Part shown: positions 10,980 to 23,399 of the stretch, one piece after another
How the letters are laid out: each line of letters opens with the position of its first letter
How positions within the stretch are numbered: position 1 is the stretch's first letter
DNA from: Mytilus edulis
Taxonomy: Eukaryota; Mollusca; Bivalvia; Mytilida; Mytilidae
NCBI RefSeq assembly: GCF_963676685.1
Contig: NC_092344.1
Coordinates: forward strand, 56,070,830 to 56,134,829
Length of the DNA stretch: 64,000 nucleotides
Reading direction: 5' to 3'
Position numbers and translations under genes: made by a program
Notes under the pieces: generated by a model
The model's database searches: none
What the model was told of the DNA's origin: nothing
The model's input: the letters and a program-made list of their open reading frames with translations, nothing else

Positions 10980-11660
10980 AAATTCTTATATAACATATAA
11001 TTTCATAGTTGTAGCATAGAAATGTATCTGTGCTTCATACTAAATATGTGTGCCAATCAACATTTAAAATTACAAAAAGGAACATAAAATTACTAAATAA
11101 AATGTTAGTTTACTTGTTGCTGAACAAAATTCAGTACCTGAACTGAACAGGTTTAATATGCTTCATAGGAATTGCATATACATCTTGAATTAAAATTTTA
11201 TTAGCTTCACTATACAACAATCGACAGATACAGGCCCTAGTGTACGTTATTTATAAAAAAAAAAAAAAAATAGGGAGACAATTATTTACACATTTTTGTG
11301 ATTAACTTGGAGTGGCCTTTCAAAATTCATAATCAACTTTAACACTAGCATTGATATCACACAAACATTATTATTTGTAAATGTAGAGTAAACATTATGT
11401 CAATTTTTTTTTATACATAGCCCAAAATCATGTTTGAACGCCCTTTTAAAGGTAAAACTTATATCAATAAATACAACAACTACAGGTTAATTTGTATGCA
11501 TATGTAGGACTTTATATTCATTTTAAAAGCTGCTAACCTGGATCAAGTAAAGACAAGTTCTTTTTAATTTCCTGGTTGACTGACATCGAAAGAAAATAAA
11601 GAAATGTTTTTAACAAACAGCTAAGGAGATTTTTGTCAAGGAAACAGGTATGGAGGATAA
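10980..11660 (+). repeat. Upstream block shared by TRIM copies 2, 3 and 4
   Basis: Parts of this stretch match 24590-25020 and 53060-54510: the 'aactgaacaggt' segment, 'gcatatacatcttga' and 'atagacaagttct...aacttcct...actgacat'-like phrases occur in the same order. It is the upstream part of the duplicated unit that carries the TRIM genes. Confidence 0.6.
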
Positions 11661-11956
11661 AACACTATTTTTATTCGACTGTGCAATAATTTTGATTTAC
11701 AAAATAATGATGCAAAATTCTTATATGAACACACAGCAGACATTTTGGTTCAGAGGTCACAAGGTCACATTACAACAAGAATAGGAAACACATGTATCAC
11801 CTGTACTAATGTATGAAACTTAATGATAAAAAACAATGTTCATATATAATCAGTGCATAAGGGTGACAATATTTTCAAATGATATTCACTAAGGAATGCT
11901 GATGCAGGACTCAAAGTATTTGTACCACTGAGTCCAAAACCAATAGGCTTCTTCCT

Positions 11957-12135
11957 AAAATAAAATGAGAAGATATGGAATGATTGCCAATGAGACAACT
12001 ATTCAACAGAGACCAAATGATGTAGATGATAGATACTGTAAGTCATTGAATGGCCTTCAACAATAAGCAAAACCTATATCTTAAAGCAAGCTTAAAAGGC
12101 CCCACCATGACGAAATGTAAAACAATTCCCTATAT
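11957..12135 (+). repeat. Fragment of repeat family A
   Basis: 'gccaatgagacaactattc', 'ggccttcaacaataagcaaa' and 'aaaaggcccc' follow in the same order as in 362-560. The 3' part is missing. Confidence 0.7.
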
Positions 12136-13257
12136 CTTCCATATTTGTATAATTTTCATATAAAAAGGTACAGTTGAATGGAATGACATATAATGAGATT
12201 GCTATCTGGTCTTTCGATTTTTCAAGGACTATACACGTGAAATTTGTCCTCAATTTCACCAGAGTTAGTTTTTTTCACACACCCATTTAATATCTATAAT
12301 AGAGATACACTTTTTTTAAACTCTAATATGAATAGGTCTGTGGTTTTTTTTACAAATTTTACCCATATCATTTTGTTTTTTTAATTATTAAAAAAAATTC
12401 AATTGCCCGAACAATGCTTACGTAGATCACACATTGAAACTGATGGTCAGATTTCCTGATATTTTAAAAATAAGATATATCTTGGACTGCTGTTCGATTA
12501 TTGTTATTATATTGTCCGTTTTGCTTCTGATTTTAGATACGTGGTGTTTTCAAGCGAAAACCACTTTTTAACATTATTGTATCCTATAACTTCAATGTTT
12601 GTAGTTACTTAGAGGTCATGTATTTTCATCTCACAGGAGCGAAATGAAAATCCATTTTTAGGGACATGCCATAAATCATTACTACCCAAATTCAAAGTAT
12701 TTTTCTTTGTTGTTGCAGAGGAGATGATATTTTGTGAGAGTGCTGGAATTTATATATGTATATATATTGTAAAACTTAAAATCATGTCTTTTATTATATT
12801 ATAGACCAAATTTGACATATGTTAAATCAAACAAAGATGGCATAAAAACAGGTTGTCATCAATTATTATTTCAGAAATTAAATTGTTCATTTATACCAGG
12901 CATTTTAAACCCAAGTATGATATTTTTTTTCAAACCACTGCAGTGGGGGATTCCAAACTGTGTACATTTTAATAAATGGAATTAATTAATAGGTTACTAA
13001 TTATTCAGTTTATTGTAAATTTCTTCAAACATGAATTTCAGTTTATTTTTTACTATGTTTACTTTAACACATTGTGAGACTTATATAACAACCATTGAGA
13101 GGTTTCTAACTATGTCAGTAAAGTTGACACATGATTTAAATATCTAATAGCCTACAATCCATCTCTGAAGTCATAAACCACTTTGATTCGTAAAGGCAAC
13201 GCTGTTTTGTCTACATATGTCTGCATTTTATATCAAATCAAACAATTTTAAAATCAA
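12136..13257. other. Spacer, nothing recognised
   Basis: AT-rich, with only short ORFs. Near 13060-13160 the text 'gacttatataacaaccattgagag' recurs at 25250-25275 as part of the shared upstream block of TRIM copies 2 and 3. Confidence 0.45.
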
Positions 13258-14250
13258 ATAATTTTATTGCCATATAAATCCAAAACATGATCTGTGACAG
13301 ACATAACATATATACAAAAATAAACAATACAATATTGAAATACAAAATGTATCAGTTCAAATTATTGTTTGGGTCTCCCGTCCTCAGTTCTAATGACTGT
13401 CTTATAAAGGAAACTGTAGTTTTAATTTGACTGTGAGATGTGGGGTTCAGTATTATTTTAAGTTTAAGCATGTCATCTTCAGCAGTATCTTTCCACTCAG
13501 AATTGATTTTCATGAAGTCAAAATATTTGTTTCTATAAAAATTAGATTTAGGGCATTTGAGAAAGAAGTGTTTTTCGTCCTCTATCTCATTACAGAATTT
13601 GCAATATCTCTGATCTCTAGGGATCTTAAGATGTCTACCCTTTTCTATTAAAAGAGTGTGTTCGCTAATTCTGAATTCTGTTAATAGTTTTCTGGAGTCA
13701 GAATGGTTATGTTTTAGGTAAAATTCTTGTTTCAAGTTAATCTTAATATTTTTGTATATGAAAATTTTATTACTTTCATTTAAGTCCTTTATCTTTTTTT
13801 CAAATAGATTATTGAAATATGTTATTTAATGCTGTACCTGTATTTTGTACAGTTGTTATTATTTCTGGATCAATATCTAATTCTGTTAAAATATCAGTAA
13901 GGTAAGTATACCATGTATATATTCCTTCTGAGTGCGTTTTTTACACATTTCAGAAGCCTCTTTTCATACATTTTGGGTTTCCAGACGGGAAAAGTATAGC
14001 AATGTTTGTGAGAGTATATACTCTTCAATAGGGAGTCGACCAAGCTCTGTCATGTTACTATATTTGATGAGGATTTTCTTACCCCAAGTATATGCTTACA
14101 GAATGAAAGATGGACTTTTTCACTGGGACTTTTGTCAATAAAAGACAACTTATCAACTGTCTGATTAGTTTTCTTTGCTCTCTCTTAAGCTCTATAATAG
14201 GATATATATGTGTCCATATAACATACTTCAGAGTTGTATGTATACACTGG
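13258..14250 (-). mobile_element. 3' fragment of a non-LTR retrotransposon (LINE)
   Basis: The reverse strand holds a 127-residue ORF (13352-13735) ending with the C-terminal cysteine motif 'RYCKFCNEIEDEKHFFLKCP', which in many LINE ORF2 proteins follows the RT domain. Upstream, 13800-14250 reads in broken frames as further ORF2 C-terminal sequence ('MTELGRLPIEEYIL'). RT and endonuclease domains are absent. It lies directly before TRIM copy 2 and has no counterpart before copies 3 and 4, so it inserted after the duplication. It differs in sequence from the LINE copies at 45.8 and 62.6 kb. Confidence 0.7.
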
Positions 14251-14330
14251 TTTTACCATTTATAACATCAATATCAATGAAATGTTTACACAGAATTACA
14301 TCAATATAAAACATCTTTCATGTATTTTGT

Positions 14331-14332
14331 AG
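14331..14332 (+). other. Predicted 3' splice site before TRIM copy 2
   Basis: 'tgtattttgtag' precedes the ATG by 18 bases. The same sequence context is conserved before copies 3 and 4. Confidence 0.5.
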
Positions 14333-14350
14333 TGGCTATTTTGAATCAAT

Positions 14351-16066
14351 ATGGCATTTTCCCAATCTATACGACAAGCACAGATACCTAAACCATGTGA
14401 GTTGTGTGAAACTGACACAAACGTTAAATGGAAATGTGTACAATGCAATACACTTATGTGCGACAAATGTAAGAAAATTCATTTAAAAGTTCAAACCTCG
14501 ATCACACATGACATTGTTGATGTGAAAAGATCAGAAGCTAAAACAAAAATAGAACATACGATTATTACTGATAACATTCCCTGTCAGATTCACAAGAGGA
14601 AGTTGAATTGCATGTTTTGTAGAACATGTGACCACTTAGTGTGTCCAGATTGTATAACTGCTTCTCATAAAATACACGACCTAGATTCAATTGATACAGT
14701 GTGTAATGAGAGAAGAGAAAAACTGAAAGATCTAGAATCCACATGTTTTGAGAAATTCACACTTTGTGAAATAGAGGACAGTAAAATAAAGGATTTTAAA
14801 GCAAAAAATGAGCAACTTTCAGCTAAATGTGTTCAGAAAATCAATCAACGAGAACAGTTGACCAAAGATGAAGTCAGTAAATATGCTAAAGCACTTAAAG
14901 AAGAACTGGAAAGTGAAAAGCAAAGGATAGAAAAATATATTGCAGAAAAAGAGAAGCATACAGAAGAAGTAAAGGAAACTTTGCTAAATAAGCAAAGCAT
15001 TATACAAGAAGTATTGGAATCAAATCAAGCTGCGCAAGTGTTCAATACTTTTTCAGAATTCAGAAAAAAAGAAATTCCAGATGTATCCTTTGAGGCCTTT
15101 CCTGAAGACGCAACGGATTTCTTTCCTACAAAAGGAAGTTTAATGAACATTAGAAACTTATTTGGATCACTTCAGAAAACAAAACTCCCGAGTCGATTAC
15201 CACAAATGAATTTAGATGTTATCAAGAGTTATATAACAGATTTAAGTATGGTGGATAGAGTGTTAATTCAGGATGACAAGACAGCTTGGATTTTTAACAA
15301 TGATATACCTACTCTTCGTAAAATAAACATCAATGACAAAATCGCAACTGTTAAAGATATTTCAGTTGAAATTTATGACATGTCACTGACAGACAATAAT
15401 GATATTCTTATGTCTTTTTGTAACAGTACTGCTGTCAATCTATTAACAACAAAGACAGGAGAAATCGAAATGTTCCTTTCTGTGTCACCACTGATACCAC
15501 TTGGCATACATGTCACTAAACATAATGAGATAATATTAGGCGTTAGGGACAGGGGTGATGTTTACAACCCTAGAAACACAAATTGTAGGACAGTTATAAT
15601 CTTTGGGATGGATGGGAAACAAAAACAATCATATGAGTTTGATAATTATAAACGGAGATTGTTTACTCTCCCTGCTAGAATTACATCTAATGTTTACATT
15701 GGCATACTGGTTATAGACAGAACATCTGATTTGGATGGGAGGGTGGTGCTTCTCAACACGGAGGGGCAAGTTAAGTGGACTTACCAGGGGAATCCTCATA
15801 ACAGTGTGGTAGATAAACCATTCAACCCTTTAGATATAGTAACAACATCAGTAGGTTATGTTATAGTGACTGATATTAGTAACCATGCCTTACATGTCTT
15901 GTCTGGGGAGGGAGATCTACTGGCATGTAAAGTTTTGAAGGATGAGGGGATTATATATCCTATGTCATTAGATATTGATACCAAGGCACAAGTATGGGTG
16001 GGATGTTTATCAGGGAATGAACAAATAACAGATGCCAAACTGTATGTAATGAAAATGTATTTTTAA
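14351..16066 (+). CDS. RING-less TRIM-like protein, copy 2
   Basis: A 571-residue protein in a single intact exon, starting MAFSQSIRQAQ. B-box1 uses C16, C19, C29, C32, C37, C40, H44 and H53. B-box2 uses C78, H81, C90, C93, C98, C101, H106 and H109. Residues ~115-245 look like a coiled coil with many E/K/Q. The remainder resembles an NHL-type beta-propeller, with repeats such as 'GILVIDRTSDLDGRVVLLN'. There is no RING. It is closer to copies 3 and 4 than to copy 1 (shared MAFS start, shared 'ITTSVGYVIVTD'-like blade). All zinc ligands are intact, so it is probably functional. It sits opposite in strand to the NPRL2 relics around it. Probably a cytoplasmic adaptor; no specific function can be assigned. 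Confidence 0.92.
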   Translation: MAFSQSIRQAQIPKPCELCETDTNVKWKCVQCNTLMCDKCKKIHLKVQTSITHDIVDVKRSEAKTKIEHTIITDNIPCQIHKRKLNCMFCRTCDHLVCPDCITASHKIHDLDSIDTVCNERREKLKDLESTCFEKFTLCEIEDSKIKDFKAKNEQLSAKCVQKINQREQLTKDEVSKYAKALKEELESEKQRIEKYIAEKEKHTEEVKETLLNKQSIIQEVLESNQAAQVFNTFSEFRKKEIPDVSFEAFPEDATDFFPTKGSLMNIRNLFGSLQKTKLPSRLPQMNLDVIKSYITDLSMVDRVLIQDDKTAWIFNNDIPTLRKININDKIATVKDISVEIYDMSLTDNNDILMSFCNSTAVNLLTTKTGEIEMFLSVSPLIPLGIHVTKHNEIILGVRDRGDVYNPRNTNCRTVIIFGMDGKQKQSYEFDNYKRRLFTLPARITSNVYIGILVIDRTSDLDGRVVLLNTEGQVKWTYQGNPHNSVVDKPFNPLDIVTTSVGYVIVTDISNHALHVLSGEGDLLACKVLKDEGIIYPMSLDIDTKAQVWVGCLSGNEQITDAKLYVMKMYF

Positions 16067-16096
16067 TCCAATATCAATTTGAAAAAGTATGCAACT

Positions 16097-16102
16097 AATA
16101 AA
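16097..16102 (+). terminator. Likely polyadenylation signal of TRIM copy 2
   Basis: AATAAA lies 31 bases after the stop codon. Confidence 0.35.
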
Positions 16103-16143
16103 CACTTAACTATATATGTTATCTGCAAAAAAAGGTACTTTAA

Positions 16144-16888
16144 GGTAAAGGAACAGTAAATGGGCTATGTCACAGATTTTTCTAAAATTTTGCATACAAC
16201 CTTGACTTGTTGAACAACAAATGAAAATCGAAAAAATAATGCATTCATCTCTTTTATCATCTGAACTATTTCAGATTTATTTCTTTTAATATGAGTGAAT
16301 ATTTGTATAGATAGCACATAACATCGGCAAAAAGTCTTCTAAAATTTGGTGTTGTTGACACTTAAAATTTCTGTTTTAACGACTTCGTTTTTTGTCTAAT
16401 AATCAATTTGTTACCTTGTTGGTAGTACAAAACGTAAAAAATCAACGTTTTACGGCCTGTAACGCGATGACATTACGATTATTTCGACGATTTGTGGGAT
16501 ATTTTCACAAAGAACATGACTGTAAATGATGTTTACGGTAAAAACAAAGTCAGTGACCCTATCTTTATTTTGCACCATTAAAAATGAAATTTATGTATCA
16601 ACAACATATAGTTGTTTAAGAAAAATCTATGGAGTAGAATTAGAGATTTTATGATTTTAAGACAAATTTTAGAAGGATTTTAGTCGATTCTGTGTGCTTT
16701 CTATACAAATTTTCATCCATTTTGATAGAATTCAATCAGTAATATTTCAAATGATAAATTAGATAAATGCATTATTCTTTCGATTTTCAGTTGTATATAT
16801 AAAAAAAAGAAGATGTGGTATGATGTAGTTCATCGAGCCAAAGTTGTATGCAAAATTTTACTGAAATCAGTGACTTAGCCAATTGACC
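16144..16888. mobile_element. 745-bp inverted-repeat element at a TTAA site
   Basis: TTAA occurs at both edges (16140-16143 and 16889-16892). The long imperfect inverted ends share 'aaaattttgcatacaac' and its inverse, and internally 'aataatgcatt'/'aatgcatta'. The flanks rejoin to match the equivalent site after TRIM copy 3 ('ctgcataaaaaaggacttta' near 27895-27915), which lacks the insert. There is no transposase ORF, so it is non-autonomous. TTAA duplication is typical of piggyBac-type transposition. Confidence 0.75.
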
Positions 16889-16994
16889 TTAAATAAATTT
16901 CATATTACAGGAGTATTTATTATAAAAGGAAAGCTAGCTATATATAGGGAAAGAAATAAATGATAAAAGAAGTGTGCAAGTGGTAGTAGCTGAG

Positions 16995-17175
16995 TTCATT
17001 AATCATCCTGTATGGGGATGGATATCTACTGACATGTAAAGTTATGAAGGAAAAGGCAATAATAGTAATTCATTTGACGGTTATGGTTGGAGTATGGTTC
17101 TCTCAGTTATAATACAATGATATAGGCATTTATGTCATTCATCAGGTGCATGTAGTTTATTTTTTAATCAACATG
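16995..17175 (+). pseudogene. Relic of a TRIM propeller 3' end
   Basis: 'gatatctactgacatgtaaa' followed by 'gttatgaagga' matches the last blade of the TRIM genes (e.g. 15917-15950, 57055-57090), and the end resembles 'catgtagt..attttttaa'. The frame is lost. An equivalent relic follows copy 4 at 57390-57605, so it predates that duplication. Confidence 0.65.
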
Positions 17176-18354
17176 AGATTAATTAAAAACCTTTAATTAT
17201 TTTCTATCTTTGACTTTTGTACTTTTGTTTTGTGTTTATGCATGCATATACCTTATCGGGTCTGGTAAAAAAAAGAACTAATACATGGTAAAGGAATTCT
17301 AAGTATATTATATACATGTATATATAATTTAATGTAATTGTTTTTTATGAGGATGAATGTGAATAATCTTCCCTTTTGTAAGTTTATCAAGAGTTTAAAC
17401 ATACACTCAAATTGTGTACTACCCTTGCCATGACTTTAGGACTCCCACAGATTTCAATATGACTGGTATGCATATGCAAATTTACTGGTAACGTTCCCAA
17501 GTTATATCTCTACGAGATGAAATACAAAGATCATAACTGGAACCAGTGCGTCAACAAAATTAATTTTCTATGAATATCATATATCTCCTCAAAAGAGGCG
17601 TGGTTTGAGAAACATCTGTATTTACCAAGTGCAACCTACAACTTGTATAAATGTCATCTAAAACGAGCACAATGATCAAAAGATTCTTAAGTTAGGATAC
17701 TGCAGAAACAATTTGTTTCAAACACATGGAAAGAAAGACGCAATTAAAGATATTACTATATGCTCGCAAATCTTTTTTAAAGGAGAATAAAACTCCTTCC
17801 AAGGAAGAATGCCCAAAAAAGAAAGTTGAATTTTTGTGAAGTCATGTAATTATCCGTTACTTTAATAAAAAAAACTTAAGAGAATTTTCTTGTTAATACA
17901 AATGCATATAAAAATTTTCATTTCTGATTTTTTTCTTGAAAATATAACATTCTTCATGGAGCAGACATAGTCGATTTGAAAAGAAAAAAAAATGGGGTCC
18001 ATGAGGTAATTTCTTAGCTTAAAATATAAAACCTATTTTTTTACTCCCAAGATGATCCAATTTCTCCTTTTCGGTGGTAAAGTGCATTGCAGTGTATTCT
18101 TTATGCAACATTGTGATAATCTCATGTTGTAATTTTGTCGATCGTGTCTTAATAATCATTATTCCAAAATATGCAAAACTGAAATAACATTTTAAGGGCA
18201 AACACTCTTATAAGTCTTCTGAAAGTTCTGATATTAACAGACATTAGCTTAATCTCAATGTTTTATACATTTTTTAATCCTGTCAGATTTTCAATATTTA
18301 TAGCGGTTTTCAAGATATAAGACAAAACTTGCATTTTAACCATATTCAAATGAT
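17176..18354. other. Spacer, nothing recognised
   Basis: AT-rich sequence without supported genes. Confidence 0.45.
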
Positions 18355-18441
18355 TTAGCCCAGTAGTTTTAGAAGAGAAGGACTACAGTTGCCAAGTGAT
18401 GAGAAAAGTAAAATTGGCCCTTTGGACCAGTTTATCTAAAA
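18355..18441 (+). repeat. Degenerate 3' end of repeat family C
   Basis: 'agcccagtagttttagaaga', 'gccaagtgatgagaaaag' and 'ttggccctttgg' match the end of the elements at 43701-45489 and 50821-52066, with an internal deletion. Confidence 0.65.
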
Positions 18442-19439
18442 TTTCTCCTACCTCTACCTACTTCAAAAATTAAGCTTATTTCTTCACCACTGGTTCAAAT
18501 TTATGTTTTTCTGTTTTACTGATGTCGATGACAAAGAACAGGTGAGATATTTATGTATGCATTTCTGGCATATTTTGGGTTTTCCATATGAACATGGCAA
18601 CCAATTACTTTCTTCACCAGTGTATTGATGAAAGAAAAAAAAGTCTCATTTTCCTTCATGTTAATTGGTGCAAATTGGCTATCAATTATAAGGTATTAAT
18701 TCATAGCAATATATTTTAATTGATAATCAGTATTGCTGTCATTAAAGAATTGTGATTAAGTACATAACGAAACAAATATCTTAAGTTTATCATGCATAAA
18801 GACGATTATGGAGATGCTTGATGAAATTTAATAGAGCAGGGATACAGACAATCCCCTCTATCTGGTAAATAACCTCACAATGAAAGCATGACCTGCTACC
18901 TAAAATCAATTGTTCCAATTAGGGACCACTAAATGACAACACTATTAGATTTCTGTGCAGAGGTTTCAAATACATTTTATTTAACATTCATCAAGAATGT
19001 CATTTGAAAGACAATTTTAAATGCTAAGTAAACTAAAACATATAAACTGATGAAAATAAATATTTATTGTCATTTGTTTCCACTATTTTCACTATTTATT
19101 TACATCAGTGATTAAAAAAATCTGAATTACAATTTGTAATAATATGGTAATTGTATAACAATAAATTGATTATCAACTTCTGATTTGAACAATTGATAGA
19201 GCTAGATTTTTCTTATAACCACTTACCATGATATATTTAAACAAGTATAAAGAAGGAGTGGGATAAGTGTCATAATTGATCCAAACATTTGTACATGTGT
19301 TTTAAAATTTTGGGGTCCAAAAACCAGTTGAAAAATGACAAAAAATTTGGAGCATCATTTTATATACAGTCTTTGTCTTATGAATCGTTTTTTCATGAAA
19401 ATTGTTCATATTAACTTATGCTTTGAAAATTGCAACCAG

Positions 19440-19805
19440 ATGCTCCACAGGGCGCAGCTTTATACGACTGCAGAGGTCAAACCCTGAACAGTTGGGGCAA
19501 GTATGGACACAACATTTAAGCTTGATACAGCTCTGAATTTGGATTGTGATTAAATAGTTGACACAACATAGGTTTCTGAAACAGAATGAATGTGGTCTAA
19601 GAACTTAAACTTAAAAACTTAAAACTTTTAAATTGGACATTTACCTATTATGGTCCAATATCCAAAATATAAATACATGGTTAGATTCAGCATATCATAG
19701 AACCCGTAGAATTCAATTTTTTATGAAATCAAATAATGTTCAACTTTAGACCCTTTAGACCTCAATTTGGACCAATTTGACAACCGGGCCAAATATTAAA
19801 TTTTT
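19440..19805 (+). repeat. Repeat family F inserted in the duplicated block
   Basis: It starts 'ctccacagggcgcagcttta' and continues with 'catggttagattcagcatat', as at 30577-31760. It is absent at the equivalent place in the 32.7-34.6 kb copy. Confidence 0.7.
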
Positions 19806-20148
19806 TTTTTACCCTTGTCAGTCAGCTTACTAAGAAGTTAGTCAGCAAGTTAACCATCCAATTGTTATCTGTGTAAAATCTCATAAAATACACATAAAAT
19901 GTCATTTCATACACAACTTTGCAGAATAAACAATGTAATGCATCACTATAGGTCTCTCCACATTAGCTCCATTGTTTGCTATCTTCTTTAGATCTTCTGT
20001 TGTCTTTGGTCACATCACAGTGCCATTTAGTTTTGCTTCATTTGTGTACTATCTTCTAAAGGGAAGCAATGATTGGGACATTCTCAGTAAAATGAGTTCG
20101 GCGTCACTGTGTTCACTTTTGGCAGTTAGTAATGAGATCGTGTTATGT

Positions 20149-20216
20149 CTACTTCCATGATATAACTATGCTTGGATCAGTCTCTATCTTTTCTTCCAGA
20201 TCCTGGTGACTTAATC
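20149..20216 (-). pseudogene. Orphan copy of the last NPRL2 exon
   Basis: On the reverse strand 'tctaatttcag' precedes an exon reading '[20 protein letters not shown]' then K and a TAG stop. It differs from the 34231-34298 exon by a synonymous change only. The reading frame, acceptor and 3' flank are intact, but the next exons upstream are missing, so it is a duplicated remnant unless it serves as an alternative terminal exon. Confidence 0.85.
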
Positions 20217-20552
20217 CTGAAATTAGATATACAAATATTAGCTAATAATGTAATAAACTCAATGGCTAATGTCTCCTATTGTTTAAATATTTCAAAATAA
20301 CTCTAACTGATATATTACAACCACAGAACAGATAACGAAAACTATTTGTTAACTAAAACTTGTATCTATTATAAATGGGTACCACCACTATTGTGAAGAG
20401 TTAATCAATAGAAATATAGCCTGTACACACATCAATCAAAAATGCTTGCCCTTTCAAAGCAATTTTGTTTACCCAATGCATAGTAGAGTTTAAGGGCAAT
20501 TCCTGCTGATAAATTTTTTTTTGCGTAATGTTCTGTGGATAATTGTATGTAC

Positions 20553-20710
20553 CAGAGGCGGATTAAGGGCGGCCAAGGGGGCTTGGCCCCCCCTTTTTGG
20601 GAAACAAATTGGTTGCTTATATAGGGAATCACTGAAGCGTGACTGGAACGGCCCCCCTCTTAGGTCAGTCAGTGGGCCCCCACTTATGAAAATTTCTGGA
20701 TCCGCCACTG
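20553..20710. mobile_element. MITE with CAGWGGCGGAT inverted ends
   Basis: The ends are 'cagaggcggatta' and 'ggatccgccactg', inverse of each other with few changes. The 5 bases TGTAC flank both sides (20548-20552 and 20711-20715) as a target duplication. The interior is rich in G and C runs ('cttggcccccc'). The matching duplicated locus at 34650 lacks it. Similar termini occur in hAT-like MITEs, but the 5-bp duplication does not fit the usual 8 bp, so the superfamily is open. Confidence 0.7.
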
Positions 20711-21049
20711 TGTACAGTAACTTCCTTTTCCTCCTTAGAGCATAAAATGGTTTGTTCCTCTTCAACCCATGCCCAATATTTCACATTGTTTTAAAAGGAC
20801 AAGATCAATACAGTTAATAGAACATGAAATTCATTTGTTGTCATTGATATGTTGCATAAGGTTTTGACAAGCAAGCTTAAAAATTAATCAATCACAGATG
20901 GAGGCAAAGGAGGAATAAGTACCTGTTAGGCTTATTTGAGGCATTTTTATTCCTTGAATTCTATATTCTTTTGTGTAAAAAGGCTGTAAAGAGTTATCTC
21001 CCATACACTTTATATTTTACTATTTCAGGTCAAACCATTATTAAATCAT

Positions 21050-21150
21050 CTGCATGTCAAATTCATAAAGTTCATTTAATAGTATTTTAAAGCAAATTTC
21101 ATTATCATGATGACTCATTTAGGCAAAACATGTAATTGTTTAATAATCAA
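21050..21150. repeat. NPRL2 intron sequence duplicated from ~39.3 kb
   Basis: 'attcatttaatagtatt' and 'ttcattatcatgat.actcat' match 39300-39380, showing that the duplicated block once extended further into NPRL2. Confidence 0.65.
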
Positions 21151-21301
21151 AACATTTGTACTATATGATATTTGTTAAAATTGTCTTGCTTGTCTTTACA
21201 TTTGTAAAGCTTTGTTATAAATAATTTCACAAATCCTTGAGAGAAAAAAGATTATTGCCTCCCTTTAATGCTATAAGAAAAGTTTGAGAAATAATATTTA
21301 C

Positions 21302-21322
21302 CTGGAAAATTGGAATAACCTT
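21302..21322 (-). pseudogene. Truncated relic of the 37-nt NPRL2 exon
   Basis: The reverse strand reads KVIPIFQ followed by the donor GTAAATATT, as in the exon at 45549-45585. The first half of the exon is replaced by unrelated AT-rich sequence. The flanks also match ('tatttacctggaaaattgg'). Confidence 0.75.
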
Positions 21323-21556
21323 ATTATTACATTGGTTTCAATGAATTACATTGATTTCCCAGTTAAATAAAAACCGATAATTTCACATGTGAAATAAACG
21401 TGGTTATTTCACTCTCTGACGTCACACAACAATAGGCGTTGCCAAGACGTCGATAACGGCGGATCAAAACAAATTGTGAATGAGTAGAAAAAAAATATAG
21501 TTCCTTACATGTTTTACATTAATTTCTTTTAAAAAAGCCATTTGCCAATGTAATAA

Positions 21557-21720
21557 AAAGAATAACTAATTAAAGAATTCAAATATCGAAAAATATTCAA
21601 CTCGTGACCGAACAACACTGACAATTAACTCATGCGCTACGCGCATTCGTGAATTAATGTGTTGTTCGGTCACGCGTTGAATATTTTTCTCTATTTGAAT
21701 TCTTTAATTAGTTATTCTTT
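21557..21720. repeat. 164-bp palindromic element
   Basis: Arms of about 62 bases (21557-21619 and 21659-21720) share 'aaagaataactaattaaaga' and 'gtgaccgaacaacac' with their inverses. The 39-base centre has its own small palindrome 'gcgctacgcgc'. It lies just beyond a 'gacgtcacacaacaataggc' segment. Confidence 0.8.
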
Positions 21721-22084
21721 AAATAACTTGATTATGTCTATAAAGAAAAACAGTACAATTATTTATTTTATTATCAATTACAATGTTTTCCTGACAGTCT
21801 CTAATGTTATAATGGAATAATAAAAATGTTTAAAATGACAACAAAATACTTATCTCAAACAAGCATATTTAGTGTAGATATTAAAATAGTTGATCATTAT
21901 CATGACATGATAGTTGAACCTTTCATTTTTGTATGTCTCCTGTGGGAGTTAACTGCGGGTTATACAGATAGAAATGCATAAGGACCAATGGACTGAATAG
22001 CTTTATATATATATATATATATAAGTAAGATTAATCGTTGGCTATTTATTCAGTCATTATACATATATAAATATCTTTACAACT

Positions 22085-22245
22085 CGACTAAACATCAACC
22101 CAAAAATGTTAGATCTGTAAATTTGCTTTCGCAAAGTATTTGTTCTTCCCTCGCCGGGATTCGAACTCATGCTACTGAGTTATCGTGACACCAAATGGTC
22201 TGCACTGTATCCGGTGCGCTAGACCACTCGACCACCTGGGCTTCA
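22085..22245 (-). mobile_element. tRNA-derived SINE
   Basis: The reverse strand reads like a tRNA with a long variable arm: A box 'tggtcgagtggtctagcgc', B box 'gagttcgaatcccggcgag'. It is followed by a SINE body ending near 'aaatttacagatctaacatt'. A second copy is at 28080-28240 and a fragment at 31915-31955. The multiple copies and tail argue against a functional tRNA gene. Confidence 0.75.
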
Positions 22246-22439
22246 AATATAGGATGAAAGGCTTATCAGGTGTGTCTCATGCACGCAACGTATTATTGCT
22301 ATTACAAAATGATTTAATTCACAATTAAAAAATTGGGTACCAGCAGTTTTATCTTATGTTATTGAAAAGCATGATAAATGCAAGATACTTAATTACATTT
22401 AATGGCATTTTGGTGTAAGTAGTTACACTTTTATAAAGG

Positions 22440-22660
22440 GGTTCAGAACAGTCCAAGTAGTCAAACTACTGTTTCACAAGCCTGCCACTATTCAGTTTAC
22501 TAGTTTAAATCCCACAAGTGGCAGGTGCGCTCAGCTTCAATCTTAAATGATAAGGTTTGCTGTTTATCCTACCGGAGGTAGTGGTTCTCTCTGGGCACTG
22601 TGGTTCCTCCACCATTAAAAACTGACTGCCACAAAATTGTACAATAGTTAAATAGCTGAA
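22440..22660 (+). mobile_element. SINE-like repeat ending at a GAT microsatellite
   Basis: 'ctaccggaggtagtggttct' and 'ggttcctccaccattaaaaa' match a common bivalve SINE-type repeat (from memory). A weak B-box-like 'gtttaaatcccac' occurs at about 22504. The 3' end passes straight into the GAT array, which may have grown from its tail. Confidence 0.45.
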
Positions 22661-22664
22661 ACTG

Positions 22665-23397
<733 letters not shown>

Positions 23398-23399
<2 letters not shown>

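Larger units (their letters stand above)
18700..20530. repeat. Segmental duplication of the NPRL2 3' region
   Basis: It matches 32740-34645 over most of its length: 'ctatctggtaaataac'-like text near 18860, 'gaacaattgatagagctag' near 19185, and almost perfect identity over 19830-20520 against 33895-34640. Each copy carries its own private repeat insertion (family F here, family B there). It contains a copy of the last NPRL2 exon. Confidence 0.85.

Noticed and set aside
19972..20160. Paired ORFs at 19972-20160 and 34060-34242 with nearly the same protein
   Set aside because: They lie antisense to the NPRL2 last exon and 3' flank; their similarity comes from the segmental duplication.
22150..22245. 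A functional tRNA gene on the minus strand
   Set aside because: A and B boxes are present, but the sequence continues into a repeat body and occurs in several damaged copies, so it is a SINE.
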